A DNA stretch of 64,000 nt from Pseudomonas sp. UYIF39 (lineage in GTDB: Bacteria; Pseudomonadota; Gammaproteobacteria; Pseudomonadales; Pseudomonadaceae), in contig NZ_JALBYU010000014.1 of the NCBI RefSeq assembly GCF_029963765.1, forward strand, positions 1 through 64,000, written 5' to 3'. Every line of letters begins with the position of its first letter. Within the stretch, counting starts at the first letter, position 1. Below, piece after piece: positions 1 through 8,333 of this stretch. The notes under the pieces are model-generated. The model did not search any database. It worked only from the letters and a program-made list of their open reading frames with translations, and was not told where the DNA came from. The translations under genes were made by a program, and so were the position numbers.

Positions 1-55
1 TGGGGGCGGTCCTGCGGACACGCAACGCAGCCTCGTGCCTCGGCAGCTGCTACAG
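1..55. repeat. REP/REPIN fragment at window edge
   Basis: Half of a palindromic repeat containing GCAGCTGCTACA. The reverse complement of the same unit is at 23373-23474. It lies downstream of betB, in the betB-betA gap if betA follows as in other pseudomonads. Confidence 0.7.
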
Positions 56-71
56 AGTTTTCAGCCGGGGC

Positions 72-1544
72 TTAGAAAACCGAGGCGTAATCGCCCAGTT
101 CGACCTGTACCGATTTGATGCGTGTGAAGTTGTTCAGCGAGCTGATGCCGTTCTCACGACCCACGCCCGACTGCTTGTAGCCGCCAACCGGCATCTTGGC
201 GTCGGATTCGCCCCAGGCGTTGATCCAGCAGATACCGGCTTCCAGTTGATGAATCACGCGGTGAGCGCGGTTCAGGTCTTTGGTGACGACGCCAGCGGCC
301 AGGCCGAAGTCGGTGTCGTTGGCGCGACGGATCACTTCTTCTTCAGTTTCGTAGGTCAGGATGCTCATCACCGGGCCGAAGATTTCTTCGCGAACGATGG
401 TCATCTCGTCGGTGCAGTCGGTGAACACGGTCGGTGCCACGAACGCGCCTTTGGCGAATTCGCCTTCGGTCAGACGGCTGCCGCCGCACAGAACGCGAGC
501 GCCTTCTTCCTTACCTTTGGCGATGTAACCCAGCACGCTTTCCATGTGGGCGAAGCTGACCAGAGGACCGAAGTTGGTGTTCTCGTCTTGCGGGTTGCCG
601 ACGCGGATGCGCGCAACGCGCTCAACGATCTTGGCTTCGAAAGCGGCTTTCAGGTGGCTCGGCACGAACACGCGAGTGCCGTTGGTGCAGACCTGACCGG
701 AGCTGTAGAAGTTGGCCATCATGGCGGTGTCGGCGGCGCGATCGAGGTCGGCGTCGTCGAAGATGATCAGCGGGGATTTGCCGCCCAGTTCCATGGTCAC
801 GTCTTTCAGCGACGAAGCGGAAGCGCTGGCCATGACCTTCTTGCCGGTGTCGGTGCCGCCGGTGAAGGAGATTTTTTCGATGCGTGGGTGTTCGGTCAGC
901 CAGGTGCCGACTTCACGGCCGCTGCCGGTCAGCACGTTGAACACGCCAGCCGGAACGCCGGCTTCGGTGTAGATCTCGGCCAGTTTCAGCGTGGTCAGGG
1001 AAGTGACTTCGCTAGGCTTGAAGATCATCGCGTTACCGGCCGCCAGGGCAGGGGCGGATTTCCACAGGGCGATCTGGATCGGGTAGTTCCACGCGCCGAT
1101 ACCGGCTACGACGCCCAACGGCTCGCGACGGGTGTAGACGAAAGAAGTGGTGCGCAGCGGGATTTGCTCGCCTTCGATGGCCGGAACCAGACCTGCGTAG
1201 TACTCCAGCACGTCAGCGCCGGTGACGATGTCGACGTACTTGGTTTCGGAGAACGACTTGCCGGTGTCCAGGGTTTCCAGAGCGGCCAGTTCATCGTTGC
1301 GCTCGCGCAGGATGTCGACGGCACGACGCAGGATGCGCGAACGCTCCATGGCGGTCATGGCGGCCCAGATTTTCTGACCTTTTTCGGCGCTGACCACCGC
1401 GCGCTCAACGTCGTCCTTGGTCGCACGTTGTACGGTTGCGAGGACTTCACCGTTTGCCGGGTTGATGGCTTCGAAGGTGGCGTCGCTGCTGGCGTCGGAG
1501 TAACCGCCATCGATGTAAAGTTTTTGCAGTTCGAAACGGGCCAT
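72..1544 (-). CDS. betB: Betaine aldehyde dehydrogenase
   Basis: NAD(P)+-dependent oxidation of betaine aldehyde to glycine betaine in the cytoplasm, the second step of choline oxidation. The 490-residue product matches the BetB length. Visible are the aldehyde-dehydrogenase motifs: general base in MELGGKSP (Glu252) and nucleophile in SSGQVCTNGT (Cys286), with the cofactor-binding stretch around FKPSEVT (about 176-182). The start at 1544 (MARFELQKLY) is chosen over an upstream in-frame ATG at 1613 because it gives the family N terminus. It lies 110 bp downstream of betI on the same strand, so a betIB(A) operon is likely; betA would be beyond base 1. Expected control is by BetI through the palindrome at 2319-2338. 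Confidence 0.96.
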   Translation of the reverse strand: MARFELQKLYIDGGYSDASSDATFEAINPANGEVLATVQRATKDDVERAVVSAEKGQKIWAAMTAMERSRILRRAVDILRERNDELAALETLDTGKSFSETKYVDIVTGADVLEYYAGLVPAIEGEQIPLRTTSFVYTRREPLGVVAGIGAWNYPIQIALWKSAPALAAGNAMIFKPSEVTSLTTLKLAEIYTEAGVPAGVFNVLTGSGREVGTWLTEHPRIEKISFTGGTDTGKKVMASASASSLKDVTMELGGKSPLIIFDDADLDRAADTAMMANFYSSGQVCTNGTRVFVPSHLKAAFEAKIVERVARIRVGNPQDENTNFGPLVSFAHMESVLGYIAKGKEEGARVLCGGSRLTEGEFAKGAFVAPTVFTDCTDEMTIVREEIFGPVMSILTYETEEEVIRRANDTDFGLAAGVVTKDLNRAHRVIHQLEAGICWINAWGESDAKMPVGGYKQSGVGRENGISSLNNFTRIKSVQVELGDYASVF

Positions 1545-1654
1545 AGTGTCCTCGCAAGTGCATAAGTGGTTGGCGTAGGCCACTGGGGTGATGCCATATG
1601 GTTGTGGCAACACCGATCAGCAGCAGTTCAGGGGCTGAGCGTTTTATGTGTGCT

Positions 1655-2248
1655 CTAACTCACCTGCTTGGCCAATTGGAAATCCATGTATTCGTAAGCG
1701 ATCTGTTGCGCCTGCCCGGTGTCGAAAGCATCTCCCGACAGCGCGCCGCGCAACCACAAACCGTCAATGAGGGCTGCCAGACCTCGGGCTGCACTGCGCG
1801 CTTGATCAAGCGGCAATACACGGCGGAACTGGCAGCACAGGTTGGAATACAGACGGTGATCGTTGATCCGCTGCAACCTGTGCAATGACGGCTGGTGCAT
1901 GCTGGTGGCCCAGAAGGCCAGCCAGGTTTTCATTGCCGGGCCATTGACCTGGCTGGCGTCGAAGTTGCCTTCGATAATCACCTGCAGATGCTCCCGTGGG
2001 CTGTCATCTGCCAGCGCTTGGCGGCGCGCGGTGACGTTCTCGCTGAGGACGCTCATCAGATACCGCATCGTGGCGGCGATCAGGCCGTTCTTGTCCTGAA
2101 AATAGTGACTGATGATGCCATTCGAGACACCGGCCAAACGGGCGATCAGCGCAATGCTGGCGTCCCCCATTCCGACCTGATCTACCGCCTGCAATGTGGC
2201 TTCGATCAACTGCTGGCGGCGGATGGGTTGCATACCGACCTTGGGCAT
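1655..2248 (-). CDS. betI: Choline-responsive TetR-family repressor
   Basis: BetI represses bet genes, and choline relieves the repression. The 197-residue product starts MPKVGMQPIRRQQLIEATL, the canonical BetI N terminus, followed by a TetR helix-turn-helix (about residues 25-50, with LAGVSNGIISHYF). The start at 2248 is preferred over the ATG at 2257: the AAGGAG at 2258-2263 abuts the upstream ATG but is properly spaced from 2248. The C-terminal part is the ligand and dimer domain. It is divergent from betT, with the operator palindrome between them. Autoregulation is expected from the family. Confidence 0.95.
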   Translation of the reverse strand: MPKVGMQPIRRQQLIEATLQAVDQVGMGDASIALIARLAGVSNGIISHYFQDKNGLIAATMRYLMSVLSENVTARRQALADDSPREHLQVIIEGNFDASQVNGPAMKTWLAFWATSMHQPSLHRLQRINDHRLYSNLCCQFRRVLPLDQARSAARGLAALIDGLWLRGALSGDAFDTGQAQQIAYEYMDFQLAKQVS

Positions 2249-2318
2249 CTTGCACATCTCCTTAGGCCTTCCGGCGGACGTAAAACGTCTATCGGCTTAA
2301 AGGCCAGTCTATTTTGTT

Positions 2319-2338
2319 TTGATTGAACGTTCAATCAA
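2319..2338. promoter_or_regulatory. BetI operator palindrome
   Basis: A perfect 20-bp inverted repeat, TTGATTGAACGTTCAATCAA, lies 70 bp upstream of the betI start in the betI-betT divergent gap. Its form (TTGAACG core) matches known BetI boxes. It should control betIB and possibly betT. Confidence 0.88.
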
Positions 2339-2502
2339 CAAAGAATAAGATCTGCGACAATTCGTCGCTGCCTACAGGTTTTTCCTACGTGTAGTTGGCG
2401 GAAAAACGACATCCGAAAACGCTCGAACCCCACGCGCACCGGCGCTCCCGGGCTTCGGGCTTTTTTCGGGGTGTCTTTATATCACCCGCTGGTCGGCTGC
2501 CA

Positions 2503-2516
2503 ACCAACCGATTGGT
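2503..2516. promoter_or_regulatory. Small inverted repeat upstream of betT
   Basis: ACCAA-CCGA-TTGGT lies 55 bp before the betT start. It could be an operator or a leader hairpin. The symmetry is all that supports it. Confidence 0.3.
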
Positions 2517-2570
2517 CGGGTATCGCGTTGCCTTGTGTTCTTCTCCCGCACTGCCCGGAGCATCTGTGCC

Positions 2571-4577
2571 ATGAGTTCTGCCTCTCTTATAAAGACCCCA
2601 CCCGAGAAGGTGACGGTCAACGGTTGGGTGTTTTACACCTCTACCGCGTTGATCCTGTTGTTGACCGCCATTCTGATCATCGCCCCGCAAGAGGCCGGCA
2701 GATTGCTCGGTATTGCCCAGGCCTGGTTGTCCCGCAGCTTCGGCTGGTACTACATGGTAGTGATCGCCGCTTACCTGGTCTTCGTGGTCGGCCTGGCGTT
2801 TTCGTCCTACGGCAAGCTCAAGTTGGGCAGCAAGGACGACACTCCTGACTTCAGCTACGGCGCCTGGGCGGGGATGCTGTTCTCGTCGGGTATCGGCATT
2901 TCGCTGTTGTACTTCGGTGCCTCCGAGCCGCTGGACCATTACTTCAATCCGCCGGAAGGCGTTGCCGGCAGCAACCTCGCTGCACGTCAGGCGGTTCAGC
3001 TGACGTTCCTGCACTGGGGCCTGCATGGCTGGGCGATCTACGCATTGGTCGGTCTGGCCGTGGCGTACTTTGCTTACCGTCATAACCAGCCGCTGGCGTT
3101 GCGTTCGGCGCTGTATCCGCTGGTGGGTGAGCGTTGGGTCAAAGGCGCGGCGGGTCACGCGGTGGACGGCTTCGGCATGTTCGTGACACTGCTGGGTCTG
3201 GTGACGAACCTGGGGATTGGTTCGCTGCAGGTGTCGTCGGGGCTTGAAAACCTGTTCGGCATGGAACACAACAATACCAATCTGCTGATCGTGATCATCG
3301 TGATGAGCACCGTGGCAACTATCGCGGCAGTGTCCGGCGTGGAAAACGGTATTCGCCGTCTGTCCAACCTGAACATCGTGCTGTTCAGTGGCCTGCTGAT
3401 TTTCGTGTTGCTGTTCGGCCCGACCCTGCACTTGCTTAACGGCTTCGTGCAAAACGTCGGCGACTACCTGAACGGCGTGGTGCTGAAGACTTTCGACCTC
3501 TATGTGTACGAAGGCGACAGCGAGAAGTCTGACCGCTGGTTGGGCCTGTGGACCCTGTTCTACTGGGCCTGGTGGATTTCCTGGGCCCCATTCGTCGGCA
3601 TGTTCATCGCGCGTATTTCCCGTGGTCGCACGGTGCGTGAACTGGTAGCCGGCGTGCTGCTGATTCCACTGGGTTTCACCCTGGCATGGTTGTCGATCTT
3701 CGGTAACTCGGCCCTGGACCTGGTGATGAACCATGGGGCGGTGGAGCTCGGGAAGACGGCGCTTGAACAGCCGTCGATGGCGATCTACCAACTGCTTGAA
3801 CACTACCCGGCGTCGAAAATCGTGATCGGCGTGTCGATCTTTGTCGGCTTCGTGCTGTTCCTGACCCCGGCGGATTCCGGCGCGGTGATGATGGCCAACC
3901 TTTCCTGCAAGGGCGGTAACGTCGACGAAGACGCCCCGCACTGGCTGCGGATCTTCTGGTCGGCAGTGATCACGCTGGTGACCATCGGCCTGCTGTTCGC
4001 CGGTAACTTCGAAGCCATGCAAACCATGGTGGTGCTCGCCGGTCTGCCGTTCTCGGTGGTGCTGGTGTTCTTCATGTTTGGCCTGCACAAGGCCATGCGC
4101 CAGGACGTGCAGATCGAACAGGAGCAAGCGGAGCTGGCTGCGCGCGGTCGTCGTGGTTTCAGCGAGCGTTTGACGCAGCTGGACTTGCAGCCGAATCAGT
4201 CGATTGTTCAGCGTTTCATGGACAAGCAAGTCAGCCCGGCGCTGGAAGAGGCCGTGGTGCAATTGCGTGGCAAGGGTCTGGACGTGCAAACGTTGCTGGG
4301 CAAGGCCAAGCGTTGCATGGGCCTGCGGATCGAGATGGAAGAGGGCAACCCTTTTGTCTACGAAGTAAGCCTGGACGGCTATCTGGCGGCGGCGAGCGAC
4401 ACGGTGTCGGCTGAAAGTGCTGATGAACCGCGTGCACGTTACTACCGCGCCGAGGTGTACTTGCACAACGGCAGCCAGGACTACGACCTGATGGGCTTCA
4501 CTTCGGATCAGATCACCCGTGACGTGCTCGATCAGTTTGAAAGCCATCGGCAGCTCCTTGGCCGTGTCTATAGCTGA
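2571..4577 (+). CDS. betT: BCCT-family choline transporter
   Basis: Proton- or sodium-coupled choline (betaine/choline/carnitine transporter family) uptake across the inner membrane. The 668-residue protein has about 12 hydrophobic segments. The glycine-rich TM3 stretch FSSGIGISLLYFGASEP (about residues 105-121) and the family signature FYWAWWISWAPFVGMFIARI (about 325-344) are visible. After the last membrane segment (about residue 500) there is a hydrophilic C-terminal domain of roughly 160 residues, the long-tail BetT type that senses osmolarity in E. coli. The start at 2571 has a GGAG about 10 nt upstream; an in-frame ATG at 2535 has none. It is divergent from betIB. Confidence 0.93.
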   Translation: MSSASLIKTPPEKVTVNGWVFYTSTALILLLTAILIIAPQEAGRLLGIAQAWLSRSFGWYYMVVIAAYLVFVVGLAFSSYGKLKLGSKDDTPDFSYGAWAGMLFSSGIGISLLYFGASEPLDHYFNPPEGVAGSNLAARQAVQLTFLHWGLHGWAIYALVGLAVAYFAYRHNQPLALRSALYPLVGERWVKGAAGHAVDGFGMFVTLLGLVTNLGIGSLQVSSGLENLFGMEHNNTNLLIVIIVMSTVATIAAVSGVENGIRRLSNLNIVLFSGLLIFVLLFGPTLHLLNGFVQNVGDYLNGVVLKTFDLYVYEGDSEKSDRWLGLWTLFYWAWWISWAPFVGMFIARISRGRTVRELVAGVLLIPLGFTLAWLSIFGNSALDLVMNHGAVELGKTALEQPSMAIYQLLEHYPASKIVIGVSIFVGFVLFLTPADSGAVMMANLSCKGGNVDEDAPHWLRIFWSAVITLVTIGLLFAGNFEAMQTMVVLAGLPFSVVLVFFMFGLHKAMRQDVQIEQEQAELAARGRRGFSERLTQLDLQPNQSIVQRFMDKQVSPALEEAVVQLRGKGLDVQTLLGKAKRCMGLRIEMEEGNPFVYEVSLDGYLAAASDTVSAESADEPRARYYRAEVYLHNGSQDYDLMGFTSDQITRDVLDQFESHRQLLGRVYS

Positions 4578-4618
4578 GACTTGAGGTGATGCGGTGCAGT
4601 GAATGCACCGCAGCTCTT

Positions 4619-4793
4619 ATTGTGGTGAGGGATTTCTGTGGTGAGGGGATTTATCCCCGTTGGGCAGCGAAGCGGCCCCAAACCAGACACCGCGGTACAT
4701 CAGATGAATCGCGCTGGCCGGTTTTACGACTGCTGCGCAGCCGAACGGGGATAAATCCCCTCGCCACAGAGATCCCCTCACCACTGTGGTCTG
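4619..4793. repeat. REPIN (GGGGATAAATCCCC family)
   Basis: Two inverted arms ending in GGGGATTTATCCCC and GGGGATAAATCCCC enclose a GCAGCGAAGCGGCC / GACTGCTGCGCAGCC core. It lies between the convergent genes betT and cbcV. Confidence 0.8.
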
Positions 4794-4820
4794 TGTTCAC
4801 TGTCAAATATCTGCACTAAC

Positions 4821-4851
4821 AAAAACGCCGCGATCCTCTCGCGGCGTTTTT
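4821..4851. terminator. Bidirectional intrinsic terminator
   Basis: An AAAAACGCCGCGA / TCGCGGCGTTTTT stem with a short loop carries an A-run on one side and a T-run on the other. It can end betT (plus) and cbcXWV (minus), which converge here. Confidence 0.9.
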
Positions 4852-4863
4852 GTGTGTGTTGCC

Positions 4864-6042
4864 TTACCCCAGATTCTTGCCGAGCAGTGCGTGATACAGC
4901 TCACTGTCCCCGAGAATCCCGACCACCTTGTTGTTGTCGTGCAGCACCAGTTTGTTGCCGGTCTGGTAACGAATCTGCAGCGCTTCGCGCATGCCGATGT
5001 TCGAATCCACTACCGTTGGCCGACGACCCAACCCTTCTACCGCTTGACCCGGCACCCAGTTCTGCAGATCCAGGCTTGCGCCGTTCTGACGAGCGCCCTT
5101 GATGGTGTTGCCTTCCGCCAGGTCCAGCCACGAATCGCCGCCCGGATCCAGGCACACCGAACCGTTGATGCGTTTGCAGTTGTCCAGGGTGCGCATCAGG
5201 CTGCGACCGCACAGTACGTTCAGCGGGTTGGTGTGGGCCACGAAGGTCCGCACGTAATCGTCCGCAGGGTTCAACACGATCTCTTCCGGCACGCTGTACT
5301 GAACAATGCGGCCGTCTTTCATGATTGCGATACGGCTGCCGAGCTTCAGGGCTTCATCGAGGTCGTGGCTCACGAATACGATGGTTTTGTTCAGCTTGCT
5401 TTGCAGTTCCAGCAGTTCGTCTTGCAGGCCTTGGCGGATCAGCGGGTCGAGGGCCGAGAACGGTTCGTCCATCAGCAGGATGTCGGCATCCATCGCCAGC
5501 GCGCGGGCCAGGCCCACACGTTGCTGCATGCCGCCGGAGAGCTCGTCGGGCTTCTTGTTGCGCCACTGGGTCAGGCCCACCAGCTCAAGCTTCTCGTCCA
5601 CCAGTTTGCGGCGTTCTTTCTCAGGACGACCCTGCATTTCGAGGCCGAAACTGATGTTCTCGCGAACGGTCAGCCAAGGCATCAGGGCGAACTTCTGGAA
5701 CACCATCGCAATGCGCTTGGTGCGCATCATTTTCAGTTCCGCCGGGGTGCAGGAAGCGATGTCGATCTGCTTGCCTTCGTGCTCGACGAACAGCTTGCCG
5801 CGGCTGACGGTGTTGAGGCCGTTGATGCAACGCAGCAAGCTGGACTTGCCAGAGCCGGACAGGCCCATCAGTACACAGATTTCACCCTTTTTGACGTCCA
5901 GGCTGGCCTTTTCAACGCCAACAATCTGCCCGGTCTTTTTCAGGATCTGGTCACGGGTCATGCCCTGGTCGAGGAGTTTCAGGGCCTCGCGCGGGTCTTT
6001 GGAGAAGATTACATCGACGTCTTCGAAGCGAATAATGCTCAT
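4864..6042 (-). CDS. cbcV: Quaternary-amine ABC transporter ATPase
   Basis: ATP-binding subunit of the CbcXWV importer for choline, betaine and carnitine (ProV/OpuAA family), acting on the cytoplasmic face of the membrane. The 392-residue product shows Walker A GLSGSGKSS (about 58-66), ABC signature LSGGMQQR, Walker B ILLMDEP followed by SALDPL, and the H-loop VSHDLDEAL. The C-terminal third is CBS-like (ending near NNKVVGILGDSELYHAL), where family members sense ionic strength. Its ATG overlaps the cbcW stop by 4 nt, so the two are translationally coupled. It is the last gene of cbcX-cbcW-cbcV. Confidence 0.95.
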   Translation of the reverse strand: MSIIRFEDVDVIFSKDPREALKLLDQGMTRDQILKKTGQIVGVEKASLDVKKGEICVLMGLSGSGKSSLLRCINGLNTVSRGKLFVEHEGKQIDIASCTPAELKMMRTKRIAMVFQKFALMPWLTVRENISFGLEMQGRPEKERRKLVDEKLELVGLTQWRNKKPDELSGGMQQRVGLARALAMDADILLMDEPFSALDPLIRQGLQDELLELQSKLNKTIVFVSHDLDEALKLGSRIAIMKDGRIVQYSVPEEIVLNPADDYVRTFVAHTNPLNVLCGRSLMRTLDNCKRINGSVCLDPGGDSWLDLAEGNTIKGARQNGASLDLQNWVPGQAVEGLGRRPTVVDSNIGMREALQIRYQTGNKLVLHDNNKVVGILGDSELYHALLGKNLG

Positions 6043-6884
6043 GCGTCACCCCCTACTTTGGCTTCGGGTTGTTTGCAGATACGGTCGAGCATGATCGCCA
6101 GCAGTACGATCGCCAGGCCCGCTTCGAAGCCCAGGGCGATATCAGCAGTGTTCAGTGCATTGACCACGGGTTTGCCCAGGCCGTCGGCGCCTACCAGTGC
6201 CGCGATCACCACCATCGACAACGACAGCATGATGCACTGGGTGATACCGGCCGCGATGCTTGGCATGGCGTAGGGCAGTTCGATGCGTGCGAGCAGTTGA
6301 CGACGCGAGCAGCCGAAGGCTTTGCCGGCGTCCATCAATTCTGCGGGAACATCGCGAATACCCAGGTAAGTCAGGCGGATAGGTGCGGCAATCGCGAACA
6401 CCACCGTAGAAATCAGACCCGGGACCACACCCAGACCGAAGAGGGTCAGGGTAGGAATGAGGTACACGAAGGTCGGTACGGTCTGCATCAGATCGAGCAC
6501 CGGACGCATCAGTGTGTAAAACATCGGTTTATGCGCGGCGACAATGCCCAACGGCACGCCGATGACCACGCAGACCAGGGTGGCGAACAACACCTGGGCA
6601 AGGGTTTCCATGGTTTCCTGCCAGTACCCCAGATTGAGGATCAGCAGGAAGGAGGCGATGACAAAAACGGTCAGGCCCCACTTTCGTTGAATGAAGTGTG
6701 CCAGTAGTGCGATGAGGCCGATCAATGCCAGCGGGTTGAACCAGGTCAGCGCAAAAGTCACACCGTGGATCATCGTTTCCAGTGACACGGCGATTGCGTC
6801 GAAGGTGTTGGCGCCGTGTTGCGTCAACCATTCAACGAAGCCCGCGATGTACTGGCCTAAAGGTATTTTCTGATCAATCAGCAT
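6039..6884 (-). CDS. cbcW: Quaternary-amine ABC transporter permease
   Basis: Inner-membrane permease (ProW family) of the CbcXWV importer. The 281-residue protein has about six or seven hydrophobic segments and the permease EAA-type loop (DAGKAFGCSRRQLLARIELP, about 205-224). The start MLIDQKIPLGQY at 6884 fits the family N terminus better than the upstream ATG at 6902. It overlaps cbcV by 4 nt and follows cbcX after a 66-bp gap holding a strong hairpin. Confidence 0.94.
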   Translation of the reverse strand: MLIDQKIPLGQYIAGFVEWLTQHGANTFDAIAVSLETMIHGVTFALTWFNPLALIGLIALLAHFIQRKWGLTVFVIASFLLILNLGYWQETMETLAQVLFATLVCVVIGVPLGIVAAHKPMFYTLMRPVLDLMQTVPTFVYLIPTLTLFGLGVVPGLISTVVFAIAAPIRLTYLGIRDVPAELMDAGKAFGCSRRQLLARIELPYAMPSIAAGITQCIMLSLSMVVIAALVGADGLGKPVVNALNTADIALGFEAGLAIVLLAIMLDRICKQPEAKVGGDA

Positions 6885-6919
6885 GGTAGTGAACGTCCGC
6901 ATGCAAGGAAATAAACAGC

Positions 6920-6941
6920 CCGGGCGAGCGAACTCGCCCGG
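6920..6941. promoter_or_regulatory. Intercistronic stem-loop cbcX-cbcW
   Basis: CCGGGCGAG-CGAA-CTCGCCCGG is a perfect 9-bp stem with a 4-nt loop, 9 bp after the cbcX stop. It lacks a strong T-run, so it more likely stabilises the cbcX message or partially attenuates transcription, giving more binding protein than permease. Confidence 0.7.
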
Positions 6942-6950
6942 CGTAAGCGA

Positions 6951-7898
6951 TTACTGCGCGAGCTTGGCTTTCACGGCCTCCAGGCCTGGTTTACCGTCAA
7001 TGGTGGTCACGCCAGCGAGCCAGGTATCGAGGACCTGTGGATTCTTTTTCAGCCAGGCCTTGGCGGCCGCGTCAGGCTTCATTTTGTCGTCCAGGACGTT
7101 GCCCATCAGGGTGCTTTCCATGTTCAGCGTGAACTGCAGGTTTTTCAGCAGCTGACCGACGTTACTGCATTCCTGCGCATAGCCCTTGCGGGTGTTGGTG
7201 TAGATGGTTGCCTGGCCGAAGTTCGGGCCGAAATAGTCGTCACCGCCGGTCAGGTACTTCATCTTGAAACGCGTGTTCATCGGGTGTGGTTCCCAGCCCA
7301 GGAACACCACGGCGGTGTTGCGGCGCTGGGCGCGATCGACTTGCGAGAGCATGCCTGCCTCGCTGGACTCGACCACCTTGAAGCCGGCGTCTTTCAAGCC
7401 GAAGGCGTTCTTGTCGATCATGCTCTGGATCAGGCGGTTGCCGTCGTTGCCTGGTTCGATACCGTAGATCTTGCCGTCGAGTTCTTTCTTGAACTTGGCG
7501 ATGTCGGCGAAATCTTTCAGACCTTTGTTATACAACTCTTCGGGGACGGCGAGTGTGTATTTTGCGTTTTCCAGGTTGGCGCGCAGGGTGTCCACGGTGC
7601 CGGCATCGCGGTAGGCCTTGATGTCGTTTTCCATGGTTGGCATCCAGTTACCCAGGAATACGTCCATGTTCTTGCCGTCGGCCAGGGACTTGTAGGTCAC
7701 CGGTACGGAAATCATCGTGGTTTTGGTCTTGTAGCCGAGGGCATCGAGGACGACGCTGGTGGTGGCGGTGGTGACAGTGATGTCGGTCCAGCCGACATCG
7801 GAGAAGTTTACGGTGCTGCACTGAGCGGGTTCTGCGGCTTGAGCCAATAACGGCAGACTCAGCATGGCGGCCAACAACAACGACGGGGAACCTTTCAT
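6951..7898 (-). CDS. cbcX: Periplasmic quaternary-amine-binding protein
   Basis: Substrate-binding protein of the CbcXWV importer (OpuAC/ProX family). The 315-residue precursor has a signal peptide (MKGSPSLLLAAMLSLPLLAQA, cleavage likely before AEPAQC). Aromatic residues typical of a quaternary-ammonium cage are present (GWTD, FLGNWMP, FLGWEPHPMN). The start at 7898 has AGGAG just upstream; the open frame runs further 5' but gives no signal peptide. It is the first gene of the cbcXWV operon. Candidate GbdR sites lie about 160-190 bp upstream. The paralogue caiX lies at 15842-16786. Confidence 0.94.
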   Translation of the reverse strand: MKGSPSLLLAAMLSLPLLAQAAEPAQCSTVNFSDVGWTDITVTTATTSVVLDALGYKTKTTMISVPVTYKSLADGKNMDVFLGNWMPTMENDIKAYRDAGTVDTLRANLENAKYTLAVPEELYNKGLKDFADIAKFKKELDGKIYGIEPGNDGNRLIQSMIDKNAFGLKDAGFKVVESSEAGMLSQVDRAQRRNTAVVFLGWEPHPMNTRFKMKYLTGGDDYFGPNFGQATIYTNTRKGYAQECSNVGQLLKNLQFTLNMESTLMGNVLDDKMKPDAAAKAWLKKNPQVLDTWLAGVTTIDGKPGLEAVKAKLAQ

Positions 7899-8056
7899 GG
7901 ATGGACTCCTGGGTGTTTTTTTTGGCAGTGTTCCGACTGGACCACCGCACTTATAGGTTGCGGTTGGATGGCGTTTTGGAGACATCTCTACCACGGCGCC
8001 TTGCAATCGAGTCGATACGATCATGTACCAGTGAAAATCTGACGCCTACAGGGTGC

Positions 8057-8089
8057 GTCGTAACCAGTACAGGGATGGTCGCATCCAGT
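8057..8089 (+). promoter_or_regulatory. Candidate GbdR operator (cbcX/sdaB gap)
   Basis: GTCGTAACCAGT at 8057 and GTCGCATCCAGT at 8078 agree at 10 of 12 positions and start exactly 21 bp apart, the two-helical-turn spacing expected for AraC-family sites. They lie between the divergent cbcX and sdaB genes and could serve either. Assignment to GbdR is inference from the repeated motif. Confidence 0.6.
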
Positions 8090-8333
8090 GTCGGTGACGT
8101 CGTTTACAGCTTTTTTCAGCCCCCTTTAACCCTCTGATCCGCAAAAAAACGGCGAAAACGCTGCGTAAAACGCTCGCGGCGTTAGTGGGCATGAGTGCGT
8201 CGGTGTGAGACGTCGAACGACATGACAAAAGCCTGATGATGCGGCCATCTCGGCGGATTGCAGCTTGAGCGTAGCAGCTCCGTCACTGGGCGCTTTTGCG
8301 TCTGGAGTTGGCACATCCAGGAGTTCGGCAGTA

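Noticed and set aside
246..1565. 439-codon open frame opposite betB
   Set aside because: It is the antisense of a clear BetB gene; high-GC third positions keep antisense frames open. It has no family match, ribosome site or motif.
2385..4547. 720-codon open frame opposite betT
   Set aside because: Antisense to a complete BCCT transporter; composition is His/Gln/Arg rich, as expected of a reversed coding strand.
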